Source: Dipteris shenzhenensis (lineage: Eukaryota > Polypodiophyta > Polypodiopsida > Gleicheniales). From it: 64,000 bases of DNA. The notes beneath the pieces are model-generated. The model did not search any database and was not told the origin of the DNA. It worked only from the letters and a program-made list of their open reading frames with translations. Where the stretch lies: the NCBI GenBank assembly GCA_047967505.1, contig CM106539.1. One strand, written 5' to 3'. Every line of letters starts with the position of its first letter. Positions within the stretch are counted from its first letter, which is position 1. A program made the position numbers and the translations under genes. Positions 22,260 to 34,368 of this stretch are shown one piece after another.

Positions 22260-23275
22260 TTCAAAACAGAACTAATGTAATTACTAATGGAATTTAAAGA
22301 TATTTTTGCTTGGGATTACACTGACATTAAGGGAATAGATTTAAGCATGTGTGCTCATTGCATTAATCTGAATCCGATGAAATGTGCATTTGCAGTCCAC
22401 CAGGATGTTTTACTGGGGCACATGATTTCAGCTGAAGGAATGACCATTGATCCAAGGAAGGTCACCGCAATCAAAGGGACTAAAGGACATCTAAATGCCA
22501 TGAGATTCATTAGGCAAGTAAAATGGCACAATAGATATCACAGGTATTTGTCCTATGTCTATCAACCATTGTCAAGATTGGTTAAGCCAAATAAACAATT
22601 AGTTTGGAGAGAAGAGCAACAAAAGCATTTTATTTATCGAAGAAAATGTGGGTAGTAGTACTTATTCTTATTCCACTAGACAAGACCTAAGAATTTCACA
22701 TTTTTGTGGATGCCTCAGACATTGCCATAGGGGAAGTATTAATGCAAACCTTGAAAAAGGGGTGGTTCTAGCTCATTTGCTATGCTAGCCATACCTTGTC
22801 ACCAGCTAAACGGAACTATTTAGTTATAAAAAGGGAAGTTTTGGGTATGATATATGCCTTGCAAAAATTTTGGCACTATCTTTTGGCTAACATAGTGGTC
22901 TTTCACATCGACCACTAGGAAATACTATATTTGGTCAACAAGCCACAACCATTCGAAAGGGTATCAAGATGGATCCCACTCTTATAAGAATTCAATTACA
23001 AAATAGTGCACACTCCAAGAATACAACACCTCATTGTGGATTACCTGAGTGGATTAGAGTCTAGAGAACACCCAAGACATGGAATTCTGGATGACCTCCT
23101 AGATGCATCTTTGTTCCAAGTGGAAGCTATTCGTGGAACAGATTCATATGACAAAATGTTACAGTTTCTAATAGATGGAGTGTTTCCTGAGAGTTTCACA
23201 AGAGATCAAAGGCATATAATGGCTCTCAAAAGTAGACCATTACACGAGCATTGTATAAAAGAGAAATTGATCTGA
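22260..23275 (+). pseudogene. Gypsy reverse transcriptase/RNase H remnant lacking the RT palm
   Basis: The entry block FKDIFAWDYTDIKGID is followed within about ten residues by LNPMKCAFAV, which normally lies well downstream of the YxDD motif, so the catalytic palm is missing. RNase H follows: FHIFVDASDIAIGEVL, YASHTLSPAKRNY and REVLGMIYALQKFWHYL, with stops interspersed. The last 89 codons (23006-23275) form the RNase H-integrase connection. Confidence 0.85.
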
Positions 23276-24102
23276 TATCTCGACGATGCGTCCCGGACAA
23301 CGAGAAGCATGTAGTTTTGCAGCCCATCAAGGGACATCGGGTGGTAAGTTTGTAGGTGATGTGATAGCAAAAATGATATTTCAAGATGGATTGTAGTGGC
23401 CAATAGTAATTAAGGATTCACACGAATTCACAAAGAAATGTTGGTACTATGGGCAACCATCAGATGCTGACAGATTGCCACTAAATCCAATTTTATGATT
23501 GGAGCCATTTCAAAAATGGGGTTTAGATTTTGTGGGACGATTCAAAATAGATGCAAAGCACACTAGGAACAAATACATTTTGGTAGCCAGAGATTATTTC
23601 ATTAAGTGGGTGGAAGCACAACTTTATGCGTGACAATTCATTAGATAGCACTGCAAAGTTCCTTTACTGCAATATTATTACATGGTTTGGATGTCCAATG
23701 GAGTTAGTTCGAACTGAAAAAGACACTTCCTAAATAGAACCATTAATAAATTGACAAAAGCTCACATGATTGTTCACAAAATTGTATCAACATACCATCT
23801 ACAAGCAGCCAAATATGCAGAAAGTTCCAACAAAATCATGAAATGGATTCTGAAATTGACAGTTTAGAAAAACAGAATGGATTGGGACACAAAGATATAT
23901 TCAACGTTGTGGTCATTTCAAATAGCATTCAAGGTGAGTACGGGAATGATATCCTTCAAGTTGGTCTATGGAGTTGAGGTGGTAGTGCCCATGGAATTTG
24001 TGACTGCCAATTCATGGGTTTTAGTAAAGAAGCTAAGCTTAGAGGAATCGGTGGAATTCTAACAACATCATTAATTCAATTGGAAGAAGATTGACTGAAA
24101 AG
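23276..24102 (+). pseudogene. Gypsy integrase, N-terminal and core part
   Basis: Contains GTSGGKFVGDVIAKMIFQDG, then the zinc-ribbon and core region ([45 protein letters not shown]) and the SFKLVYGVEVVVPMEF block. The frame reaches LIQLEED and is cut at 24102 by the DNA transposon; it resumes at 36487. Several stops. Integrase joins element DNA to the chromosome. Confidence 0.85.
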
Positions 24103-24135
24103 CATTACAAAAATTTTGAACTTAAAAAGGGGTCC
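24103..24135 (+). repeat. Left terminal inverted repeat of the DNA transposon
   Basis: Begins cattacaaaaattttgaac and runs through aaaaaggggtcc. Against the reverse complement of 36454-36486, the first 11 bases are identical and about 85% match overall. Confidence 0.75.
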
Positions 24136-24546
24136 TTTGGAGAATTACTAAAATATTAAAGGCTTGGATAAGGGAATATGGTATCCATGAAGGAGATTAT
24201 GCCATGTGGGCTTCTCTGTAACAGAGGCTCCCCAAATCTAGGGGAAATTTCAATTTTGTTTCAAAATACCCCAAATTTACTGCAAATCATATAACTAAAA
24301 TTACAAAGAAATTCTGAAACTTATGCATGGGCATCCACATTAGAAGGGTGTACACCATCATTTTCATCTGTCTCCACCCATATATGCCCTTGTCTATGAT
24401 AGGTTGCATGCCACCTTGCATGATTCTATCTTGCATTTGATGAGTTGAATATTCTTCTTCGATGTTCCGTGTTAACATCTTGCACTACATGGGACACTAA
24501 GGACTCTTTGAATGCTAGTGTTGCAGCTGCTCTTATTTCGATATGC
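24136..24546. other. Non-coding left arm of the DNA transposon
   Basis: Between the left TIR and the 3' end of the transposase-like gene. A few codons read in the gypsy direction but no domain is visible. Includes the sequence ctgtaacagaggctcccc, loosely inverted relative to gggctcccttacag near the right end. Confidence 0.45.
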
Positions 24547-27093
24547 CTATACCACCATTGAACCAATTAAACCATTGGGCTTGACTTTAGTTCTACCACC
24601 CCTGTGTTGGGTCGCTCTATTATATGCACAATGTGCTTGCCAATGCAATCTTTCCATGCCCTGAGTGGACCACAATCCGATGCTTCCACAATTCCATGCC
24701 ATGTATGGTGCATGAGCATATAAAATGTGCTGCCAAATAGAAAAAAAAATCACTAAATATAGGACCATTCAATATGCACATCTCAATGTCCAAGTTAGAG
24801 ATTACCATGTACTGTGTGAAATGATTCTTTCCCCAAGCTATCCCCATATTCTGGCTAAATTCATTCACAGCATTGATGAAACACTGTGTATCATCATCTT
24901 CAAATCTTTTCTTTTGTATGTAAAGGTACCAAGATATCAAGAGCTAACCACACTCATGCCTTTTCAATGCTTTTTTGTCCCTTCCCCCCTCGTTCACAAT
25001 AGGCATTATGTAACTTTCTCCATACATCAAACTCATTAGCACGTTTGAGCTTGTCATTCTTCTTCTTTGCGGAAAGGAATTTTAAAGCCTTGACACCACC
25101 AAAGCTTGGCTTACAAGGAACATTGCCCGTTTTTCCAAATCTTTCTCATCTTTTGTAATCTTTACTTGCCTAGAGTGCAGTCCCACATAGGAAGAACCTT
25201 TTCAATTCTTGCAATCATCCTCTCACTCTCTTGTTAGGGCTTCAAGTTATATGCATCAATGATGTAAAGATGCACCAACTTTTCAATTATTCTCACAATA
25301 GCATGAAGCACACAAATGTGTACTTAGTCAAGAGGAATTTCAAGAATTGGGCTCCATGATGGATCTTTCCCTAAAGCATCCCTATCTGGTGCCTTAGTTT
25401 GATCTATCTCTGCAAGTTCAGAGGCCCATTGCTTTTGATTCTTTTTACCACCCTTTGTAGGTACTCTCGTTTGCATGCACAGTGGACAAGTATGGTTTGT
25501 ATTTGCTCCATGTGCCACATTAAACATACATTTAATAATCTTGAGGTCAACAACAACTAGATGCCATTCTACACAATAGGATCCATAGCCCTCAACTTCA
25601 AGTAGCTCACCATTGTTATGACCTTTGATCACACTTGGGATATTGGTTTAGGAAAAAAACCACTTCAAAATTGAATGTGACTCTTTCGGGACCTACAAAA
25701 AAAACTCACATGTTATTTCAAAATATTCTAAGTCTTTTTGCATTATTGCATTAAAATTCAAATTTCCATCATACCTCAAAGGCAGCCAACCACCAAATCT
25801 TCTGTTTTGATTGCACACTGAGCTGTCTTGCATCATCAAGCTCAACTTCAAGGTCCAGTATTCTATTTATCATTGTCAAGCTAACTCTTTCTAACTTTTG
25901 ACCTTTGACCACCTCACTTTCATCAAGCTTTAGTACAATCTTCAGAGTACCATTGCATTCCTCCATACGCATATCATAAAACGTCACCATGGCTTGCAGA
26001 ACTCTTTGAAAGTTAGTGTACTACATACATGCGGGGGCTCATCGACTAAATCAAGTATGCCCAAATTGAGTGCATGCCTAGTCTTATCAACATCAGGCGT
26101 CATCGGTTTAGGAAGTGGGGCTTTAACTTTTTCTCCAACAAAAAGACATGTTGTTTTTAAGCTCTTAAATATGAGCCGATGTGCCCTTGTACTTATCCCT
26201 ACAGTATCACAAACTCCCTGTGCACTAGTTGCATTGAAATGCTCCACAACTTTCTTCATTGACTCAGATGTTATCTCTGATTTTAGACTTTTGAATTTTG
26301 GATGTTGTATAATAGACTCCAACATTTTTTTCGTAAACACTTCACCCATAGCACCATATTGCTCATCATGGATAGACATGAGTTCTGAAACACTCCTATA
26401 AGCTCTCACTCGATGCTTCCAGTGACCACTTTTCTCGGATATTTTTTCCATTGGACGCAATTTCCTCTTACATAGTCTTGGACCCATTGGAGTATCCTTC
26501 ATGAATGATAATGTTTTTTCTAACTGTTTGATCTCATCCTTGAGAGCTGTGTTTTGCATCTGTAAGTGAATTGCATTTATAGTGCTCTCTCCCAATTGAG
26601 CATCTAATGTTTGAACCTTTATCTATAATTCCTGTTTTTTCTTCTCTATGCCATCATATGCAAACATTTGAACACTTCTAGCTTGGATAGATGATACCAA
26701 ATGTTGATTCCAAGCCTCCAACATTGCGATCCTTTTGTCTCTTTCATTAAGCAAAGATTAATATTGGTTGTGAAGGCTACTTGCTCCATGACCAATCAAC
26801 CTTCGACAATATCCTAACAAACCATTCTCACCCTTACATAGGAACTTTATTAAGCTAGTCAATCCGTGGAATTGAGGAGTCTGACAAGTTTGTGGATCTA
26901 CTGGATATATTTTCCCTTCTAACCACAAATCCATATGTGTTTTTTCTTGATTTCGAAGAGCTACTAAATCACTTTCACTTGCTAAGGAGGATTCATTCCT
27001 CTTTAAAAATGGTTCATTCTCTGCATCTATTTGAAAATGGATATCCACCTTTTTTAAATTCTGAGTGGCTTGCATGATTTCATCAATTTCCAC
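24547..27093 (-). pseudogene. Transposase-like gene of the DNA transposon, decayed
   Basis: Minus-strand coding can be followed from an ATG at 27093 to about 24547 through several frames. Order: an N-terminal part (MEIDEIMQATQ..., 27093-26758), a coiled-coil segment (~26600-26500), a basic helical region with a possible helix-turn-helix (GISTRAHRLIFKSL), an Asp-bearing strand (TLKIVLKLDESEV), VVVDLKIIKCMFNV followed by TNHTCPLCMQTR, an IPLD...H block, and a C-terminal GLWSTQGMERLHWQAH. This spacing (two Asp strands, CPxC, Pro-Leu-Asp/His, then QGxE) resembles an RNase H-like transposase family I remember mainly from animals; its name escapes me. A likely 82-base GT-AG intron spans 25774-25693. 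Stops and frameshifts at about 26758, 25984 and 25324 show it is inactive. Confidence 0.55.
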
Positions 27094-27185
27094 CTAATAT
27101 AATATAACATTGACATCATCGAACAATATACAGACATGACATGTTTCATAAAAGTATCAAACCAAACAAAAATGGAAACACCCAT

Positions 27186-27442
27186 TGACAAAATATGAAG
27201 AGGGGAGAGGAGAAGAGTGGAGATGAGGAGAGAGGGCACAGCTAGAGAGCACACCACAAATGACTAACTGTACACTAGAATTAGTTGAAAAAATAGAATA
27301 TATGCAAACCCTTTTAGGGTTAGGGTTAGGGGATCTAACCCTTTCCTTTATAGCACTCTATAAGGTTAGTGCTATGCACATATGATCACGTGATGGTGCT
27401 ATGCACACATGATCACATGATGTTGAGCGTGAACTCTCAACA
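27186..27442 (-). repeat. 3' LTR of the young copia element
   Basis: On the plus strand it starts tgacaaaatatgaagagggg and ends gaactctcaaca. It differs from the 5' LTR only at cacagctag (versus cacaactag) and tatgcaaac (versus tatacaaac). It contains tttagggttagggttagggg followed by a 7-base inverted match ctaaccc. Confidence 0.97.
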
Positions 27443-27486
27443 CCTTCCCTCAAGATCAACATCATGAAGTAGGCCTTCCCTCAAGA
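27443..27486 (-). other. Polypurine tract with an upstream near-copy
   Basis: The minus-strand sequence next to the 3' LTR is cttgagggaagg, the plus-strand primer. The same gagggaagg core occurs about 30 bases further upstream (27473-27486), so the element has two candidate tracts. Confidence 0.7.
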
Positions 27487-27581
27487 TGATGATTCTGGGG
27501 AATCGAAGAAGGACTGAGCATTACATTCCATCACACCCCTTTAATGGGAATGTCCTTCCTCTGCATCAAACCAAGAGCTAG

Positions 27582-29651
27582 TCAATGTTTCTCGAATAGC
27601 TCTTTACCGAGTGGTTTGGTAAAGATGTCTGCAACATTCTCTTTGCTATCACAATGCTGCAGTGTGATGTCACCAAGTAACACTCTTTCTCTGATGAAGT
27701 GCTCTCTGACATCAATGTGCTTTGTCCTGGAGTGATATACTGGATTTTTGGCCAATGCTTGAGCCGACTGATTATCACAGTAGATTGTTGTTGGCTTTGA
27801 CTCATCAAAGTAATCTGTTTCTGACAATAGTCTTCTAAGCCATATAGCCTCACATGCACCTGTAGTGAGTGCTCTATATTCTGCTTCAGTCGAAGACAAA
27901 GAAACAGTTGGTTGTTTGTTTGACAACCATGATATAGCACCTTGACCAAGGAAAAATGCATGTCCCTGTGTCGATCTCCTAGTCTCATGATCTCCAGCAT
28001 AGTCACTGTCATGGTATCCATGCAACCGTGGATGACTTCCTCTGTATTCTATCCCAAACTGTCTTGTACCTCTGATGTATCTCAAGACTCTTTTGGCTGC
28101 ATTCCAGTGAGACTGCTTTGGATTTGCCATAAACTGTGCTAGTGAGCTTACTGCATAACAAATATCTGGCCGTGTGATTGTCAGATATATAAGAGATCCA
28201 ATGAGTTGCCTGTAGTATTTGTCAAATTTGACTGTAGGCTTTTCTGAATCTTTAGTAAGTTTCAAACTCTGTTCCATGGGAGTGGCTGCAATCTTGCAAT
28301 CTGCCATATGAAACTTCTTCAGGAGACTGTCAACATACTTGAGCTGACTCACGAATGTGCTATCTGAATCTCTCCAGAACTCAATTCCAAGACAATAGTG
28401 CATAAGTCCAAGATCTTTCATGTCGAACTCTGCAGATAAGTCTTGTTTTAGTTTTCTGATGAAGCTATCCTTGCTTCCTGTCACAATCAGATCATCTACG
28501 TACAAAAGTGCAATAGTAATATCTTCCCCTTGAACTTTGTAGTAGAGAGTATGATCTGCATTGGACTTCATGTATCCGAGATTAGCAAAATACTGGTCAA
28601 TTCTGCTGTACCAACTTCTGGGTGCTTGCTTTAAGCCATAGAGACTTTTCTTTAGATGGCAAACCTTGTTCTCCTTTCCTGGTTCAACATAACCGGCTGG
28701 TTGTTGCATGTAGACTTCTTCGTCTAGATAACCATTGAGAAATGCATTCTTGACATCGAGCTGATACACATTCCATTTACTGAGTGTCGCTAGTGATATC
28801 AAGAACCATATGGAATCCATCTTTGCTACTGGAGCATAAGTCTCATCATAATCTTGGCCATATTGTTGTGCAAATCCTTTTGCAACTAATCTGGCTTTGT
28901 ATCTCTGAATACTGCCATCTGGATTGTACTTCACTTTGTATACCCACTTGTTGGCTATGGCCTTCTTTCCTGGTGGAAGGTCGCATAATTCCCAAGTGTT
29001 ATTTTTATACAAAGCATCCATTTCTTCATTCATAGCAGTTTGCCATTCGGGCTTGTCTATTGCGTCTTCGAAGTACACTGGCTCTTCTGTAGCCATGATG
29101 GTAGTCATAAGAGCATAGTTGGTGGTTTCCACCTGAATTGCTTTGCGTTTTTGAGCATATGTCAATCTGGCTGGTGGTCTGCTTTCCCTAGTAGACCGTC
29201 TGAGCTGCTGTGGCGCTGCTTGAGGTGTTGCTGGCAATTCTTGCTCTTCTTCATCAACCTGTTCTATAGATGACTGTGAAGTCGATGCTTCTATCTCCTG
29301 TGTAGGTGAGGTTTTCCATTCTGATTCCTCATCAAAGATTACATCTTTGGAGATAATGACTTTGCGGTTGATGGGATCATACAATTTGTATGCTTTGCTT
29401 TCTTCACTATAGCCAACCGTGATGCATTTGCGTGACTTCGCATCCAATTTCTTGCGATGATCATCATGTATGTGGGCATATGCTATGCAACCAAATATGC
29501 GGAGATGCCCAATGCGTGGCTTGTGTCCAGTGAATGCTTCATAAGGAGTCATACCTTGTATCGGTTCGGTAGGAAGCCGATTAAGCAAGTAGTTAGCTGT
29601 AGCTATTGCTTCTGCCCAATACTGATTCGGAAGATGTTTTTCACTAAGCAT
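27582..29651 (-). pseudogene. Copia integrase C-terminus, reverse transcriptase and RNase H (689-codon open frame)
   Basis: The longest open frame in the window. It begins with the integrase tail (YWAEAIATANYLLNRLP, FGCIAYAHIHDD), then [57 protein letters not shown] and the catalytic YVDD at 28491-28502 (ALLYVDDLIVTGS). RNase H follows with HDSDYAGDHETRRSTQG, ISWLSNKQPTVSLSSTEAEY and HIDVREHFIRERV. It is open throughout but separated from the upstream integrase core by frameshifts, so it cannot be made as part of a full polyprotein. Confidence 0.93.
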
Positions 29652-30701
29652 TGCTCTAGCATTGTCTGCTAAATCCCATTCTTCCTTTCAGCTCTTGCAT
29701 TTTGCTGAGGAGTATCTGCATGTGAATTGTCTTCGAATGCCGTGATTTTTGCAAAAGTTCATGAATGCTGAAGACATGTATTCACCTCCTCTGTCTGATC
29801 TCATGACCTTGATATTTCTGCCTGTTTGGTTTTCTACCATGGCTTTGAATTCTTGAAATCTGGCAAACACTTCAGATTTCTCTTTCAGAAAGTAGACCCA
29901 ACAATATCTGCTGTAGTTGTCGATGAAGGTCAAGTAATAAAGTGAACCATTAATGCTGCGGGTCTGGGCATAACCCCATACATCTGTATGAATCAAATCA
30001 AGAATACCTCGTGTACGAGAGGTACTTCTGACAAAGTTGGTTCACTTTTGTTTGCCGAAGCAACATGCTTCACAAACCTTTCCAAGAAACTGTAGCTTCA
30101 GAATCCCAATTGCCATATTCTGATTCCTTAGATCTAACAAGTACTTGAAGTTGACATGACCATATCTCTTATGCCATTTTGCAGATAGTGGCATTTGTTG
30201 CATTTGAGTTGACATGGCGTGCTTATCTGGTACTATAGCTAGCATCCTGTATAAGCGTCCTTCCTTGACACCTTTTGCTACTAGCTGACCTCTTTTGGAT
30301 TTGTCTCTGATAGTGCATTCATCACCGTCGAAGATGACTTTGTAGTTGTGTTCCGTCATTTGACCTACTGACAAAAGGTTCTTGCTGAGCTTTGGAACAT
30401 AGAGCACATCTTTGACTAATCCTTTTGTACCAGTGAAATTGTTCATAGGGATAACACCTGTCCCTTGAACCGGATTCGGTGTATTGTCTGCTGTGTAGAT
30501 GACATTCTTTTGACCTTCTAATGGCTTCATTTCTGTGAACCATTCCTGGTGATTTGTCATATGAGATGATGCACCGCTGTCGATGTACCAAGGATCCTGT
30601 TCCACTTGGTCGACTTGATAGCTGAAATCCTCTTTGGAATTGAAACCAGTGTCTAGGTGCATTGTATCAGTCTGATGCAATTCCTCACTTGCAAGAAACA
30701 T
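29652..30701 (-). pseudogene. Copia protease and integrase core, broken
   Basis: Protease motif WYIDSGASSHMTNHQEWF is intact (30600 region). Integrase has the HHCC-type KWHKRYGHVNF ... CEACCFGKQK. A TGA at 30042-30044 follows. Next come the core residues in MIHTDVWGY and MRSDRGGEYMSS (the two Asp). The third acidic position, in TPQQNARAERK, is reached only after a frameshift near 29720; a further one lies near 29665. Confidence 0.9.
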
Positions 30702-31786
30702 ATTTCCATGTTCATTTGCAAAATGACTGTGAATAGAATGTCCACTACGATGATTTTCTCTTCCTCGGGAATTCCCTTGATTATTGCTGGATTGACCGCC
30801 TTGGTCGTACTGCTTCTTGCGGCAATCTCTTTCATAGTGTCCAAACTTATGACAGTAGTTGCACTGTGGATGTTTGACACATTGGTGGATGCATTCCCTC
30901 GTCCTTGGAATCTTCCTCGGTTGGAATGATTTCCTCTTTGCTGATTTTGATGTTGCTGAGGATGATGCTGATGCTGATGCTGATTTTGTTGATGATGACC
31001 ACTTTTCTGATATGATCTACCTCTGTTTCTACCTTTGCCTCTGCTTCTGTCTGAAGCTGTGAATGCCTGATCATTAGAATGACCTTTACGTGCTTGAATG
31101 GCCTGAGTCCTGAGTTCTTCACCAAGTAGAACTGACTGAAGTTCTTCCAGTGTTGGAATTTGCCGTTGGATGGCAATACTGATGGCAATACTCTGGACTA
31201 GATTCTCATATCCTTCTCCTAGTCCATTCAGGATTACTTGAACCATTTCTGCGGGATTCATAGTCTCTCCTGCTGCTGCAAGTTAATTGTTGTAGTCTTT
31301 GATGCGGAGTACATAAGCATGACTGGTTTCATTGCTATTGCAGAAACTCTGGTTGATCTGGTTTCTCAGGGTGAGAATCCTGGATGTGTTCTTGGACTCG
31401 TAGAGAGCTGCGAACATATCCCATGCTTCTTTTAATGTCTTGACTATGTTGAGCTGTCCTAGCATGACATCTTGCACATTCTGCTTGATCAGGTGATAGG
31501 CATACTTGTCTTTCTTATCCCATTCTGCTTGAGCTCGGGCAATGGCAAGATCTGCTACTGGTGCGGAAACTGTTTCTATAGATGTAGATCCCGATGTTGG
31601 TACTGTGACAACAGATGGAGTAGAGCTATTGGTGGCTGGATCGGCCAATGGTCTAGATATAAATCCATCGACATACTCCCATTTGTCCTAAAGCACAAGA
31701 ATGGTCTCCATTCGGTATTTCCATGTACCGTAATTGGAGTTGTCTAACTTAGCAGATGCCTCCAGATTGAGGTTGCTAGTCGACAT
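30702..31786 (-). pseudogene. Copia gag, broken by two stops and a frameshift
   Basis: Starts at the minus-strand ATG 31786 (MSTSNLNLEASAKLDNSNYG). In-frame TAG at 31688-31690 (codon 33) and TAA at 31283-31285. The gag core is clear (VQDVMLGQLNIVKTLKEAW, AALYESKNTSRILTLRNQIN). A Gln/His-rich low-complexity stretch from CAT/CAG-like repeats (~30960-31010) precedes a frameshift near 30895; beyond it the CCHC knuckle CNYCHKFGHYERDC is readable in the frame that continues into protease. Confidence 0.9.
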
Positions 31787-34356
31787 GGTGCAAACAATGT
31801 ACTCAAAAGTGTCCTGAAAAACTCTGTATGAATCAACTGCAAATACACTGAAGATGCCAAGTGAAATCTCTGTACCATCGGTGAAGATAGAACTGCAGTA
31901 AATAAGATCTGACCTGTGCTACAAGGCTTGTGGCAATGATGCCGGGAATAGCCAAGAGGATTTACAAGGCTAAAAAATGATGTGCACGATGCCGTGAGAT
32001 AGCCAAATAGGCTTTACAATGGTGGCATGTGTGTGTGAAATCAAATGATATCTGCCCACTGAATCAATTTGCAATGCCTCTGAACTCTGAAGTCTGCTCA
32101 CTCAACTGATGAGCGTAAGGTTTCAGGTAATGTAATGATGTGAAATCAGATGTGAGCGTATGGACTGACTCCGAGTAGGTACTAGTCGGGAATTTTGGGC
32201 ATGGCTTAGATTGGCAACTTGGGGAAATTCAAAGCATCCCCTCTATGGCGATCTAGTCTACTCTGATCTAGATCTAAACCAACCATCGATCGATGAAAGA
32301 GTAGCAAATAATTCCTTTTCTTTTGTTCTTTTTATGTGCTGGGTCAGATGCATCGATGTAGAGGCAAATGAGCATGAAGGAAGTGGTTTTGTCGGCAAGG
32401 CACAAATGTGAGTGTAACTTGCACCGAAATGTGTGCGTGATGTAACGAGCGCGTAGAGCACGAAAAAACGAGCGTCTTTCCTTTTTGGAGCACCCTCAAA
32501 TTCTTCCTGGATCAAGAGATACAACTTGATCTAGGTGGAGGGGCAAAAGGAGTGCAAATGGTGCTCAATGATGATGTGTCACTGTGAGTCACATGCAGTG
32601 ATGATGTGGCACTGTGCTTAGAAAGAGGTGTGCCAGTGAAGCTCTGTGCTGAGGTGGCAAGAGTGTGCACATGCAGTGTGTGCACAGTGTGCCTGGCAAG
32701 GGACTGTGCCTGCAGAGGTCAATGTTGAGGTGGCACTGCTGATGTGGCAGAAATGACATGGTAGTGATGACGTGGCCTGGTGACGTGGCCTGATGACATG
32801 GCCTAGTGATGTGGCCTGATGACCTGGCCTGGTGATGTGGCCTGATGATGTGGCCTAGTGACATGGCCTGATGACATGGCACAAGTGACGTGGCCTACTG
32901 ACGTGGCTACCGGTGCTGATGTGGCAGAGCTGACATGGGATGACGTGGCAATGGTGACGTGTTAGTTGACGTGGTGCGAGTGATGTGGCATTGTGGATAA
33001 GGTTGCCACGTGTCAGATTTATGAGGCGCTTATCTGCCACGTGTCGCTATGTCTCTTCACGGAATCTTTTGAAGATTTTGATGGAATCTAGGAAGATTCC
33101 GTTCGCTTGCGGATTTTCGTCGATGTCGTGTAGAGGGTGTCGTTGGCGGAGGTCGCCTGGGTGCGAGGAGCTAGATGCAGCAGATTGACGGAGGTCGTTC
33201 GTTGGAGCTATGGCGGCCGATCATGAGCTTTGAGCTCTTTGGAGGCTGCGTAGGAGCTTGTTGTCGGCGGTCATTAATCGGAGGCTGCATAGCGTAGTTG
33301 CCGATGCGATGCTTGGAGGCTTGCCCTGCGAAGGAGCCGTGGAGAGCAGTCGACGCGCTTGAGCCGAGGCGATGTGGGCTCGCTGCTGCTGAAGGAGCAC
33401 CCAGCAGACACAACCTTGCTGGCCGGGGAATACAAGGTCACAAGCTTTTAGAACCGAGAAAGAAGACCATGAGATGATCTTCGAGAGGGCCAAGGCTTGT
33501 TGATGGTGAGAAGGATGACGATCAGGGCACTTCGTCAACTAGGATAGCTCAAGGTGGTAAACACAAGGAAATGATTCAGCCTATCGAGGGCACTCCTGCA
33601 ACAATCGGGACGCCACGAGCACGGGCTCAAGAGCAACCATGCTCTCGCTCAATGATTGCAAAAATGAGATGGAAAGACCGAGCTAGGAGCACGAGTACTG
33701 AAAAGGAGGCCGATCCTTCGCCATCACGTGTAGAACAAACTTCGTTGGAAACACTAAACGTTGATCATCCTAGCCCCTCTGCTTCCCCTTCTGCCTTCTA
33801 GAGTCAAAGGCAAAAGGACCCTCCACAAACTACTCGAAAGAGAGGGCGTAAGACTAGCCACAACTAGAATAACCAGCAGATCCAGAGCCCCCCGCCCACT
33901 CCCTCCGCAGTCCGCACATGAGGAAAAAGCCTAGACGTTATGATGATGAAATTGATAGAGAACACACCATCGGTCTCCCATGGTCAGGGAACTCGTAGAG
34001 GAAGGAGAGGTTGTTGTAGACGCTGCTGGCTATGGAGAGCCAGGAATCCGAGTAGGTGGGCTGAGCCTTTGGAGCCTTGGCTAACTCAGACTCTCTGTCA
34101 TAAGCATCTCTCTCTCACGAGGAGCAAACTCTCAATAGTCTCTGAAATCTCTCCAAAGAAAACACTCAAAGATTGAAGAAGAAGATACTTTCTCTCACAC
34201 CTCAAGAAGCTCTCAAATCAAATCGAAACTGCAGACAGAAATTTTCTTCACATGAACGGAAATCTTTCATCAACGGAATGAAAGATAGAAACCTCTCAAT
34301 CTCTCAATCTCTCTCACACTCTCAAGAATCTCAATGTCTTAGCGGAAGACAAGGGA
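31787..34356 (-). mobile_element. Unusually long (2.6 kb) copia leader
   Basis: The stretch between primer-binding site and gag ATG. It contains a 13-bp tandem array (32750-32890), a GC-rich part (33000-33450) and, antisense to the element, a Ser/Pro/Arg-rich frame open from about 33490 to 33801. Copia leaders are usually a few hundred bases, so this probably includes captured sequence. No recognised protein. Confidence 0.7.
32750..32965. repeat. 13-bp tandem repeat in the copia leader
   Basis: Unit tgatgacgtggcc with g/a and c/t variation, about twelve copies, the last ones (from ~32885) looser and spaced. Confidence 0.85.
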
Positions 34357-34368
34357 GCTCTGATACCA
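34357..34368 (-). other. Primer-binding site (initiator Met tRNA)
   Basis: The minus strand reads tggtatcagagc directly after the LTR end, complementary to the 3' end of plant initiator tRNA-Met, the usual copia primer for minus-strand DNA synthesis. Confidence 0.95.

Noticed and set aside
27310-27345. Interstitial telomere (ttagggttagggttagggg)
   Set aside because: Only about three units, and the same sequence is in both copia LTRs, so it belongs to the LTR.
33571-33801. 76-codon plus-strand frame as a host gene
   Set aside because: Antisense inside a copia leader, no recognised domain and no splice evidence; kept only as a finding.
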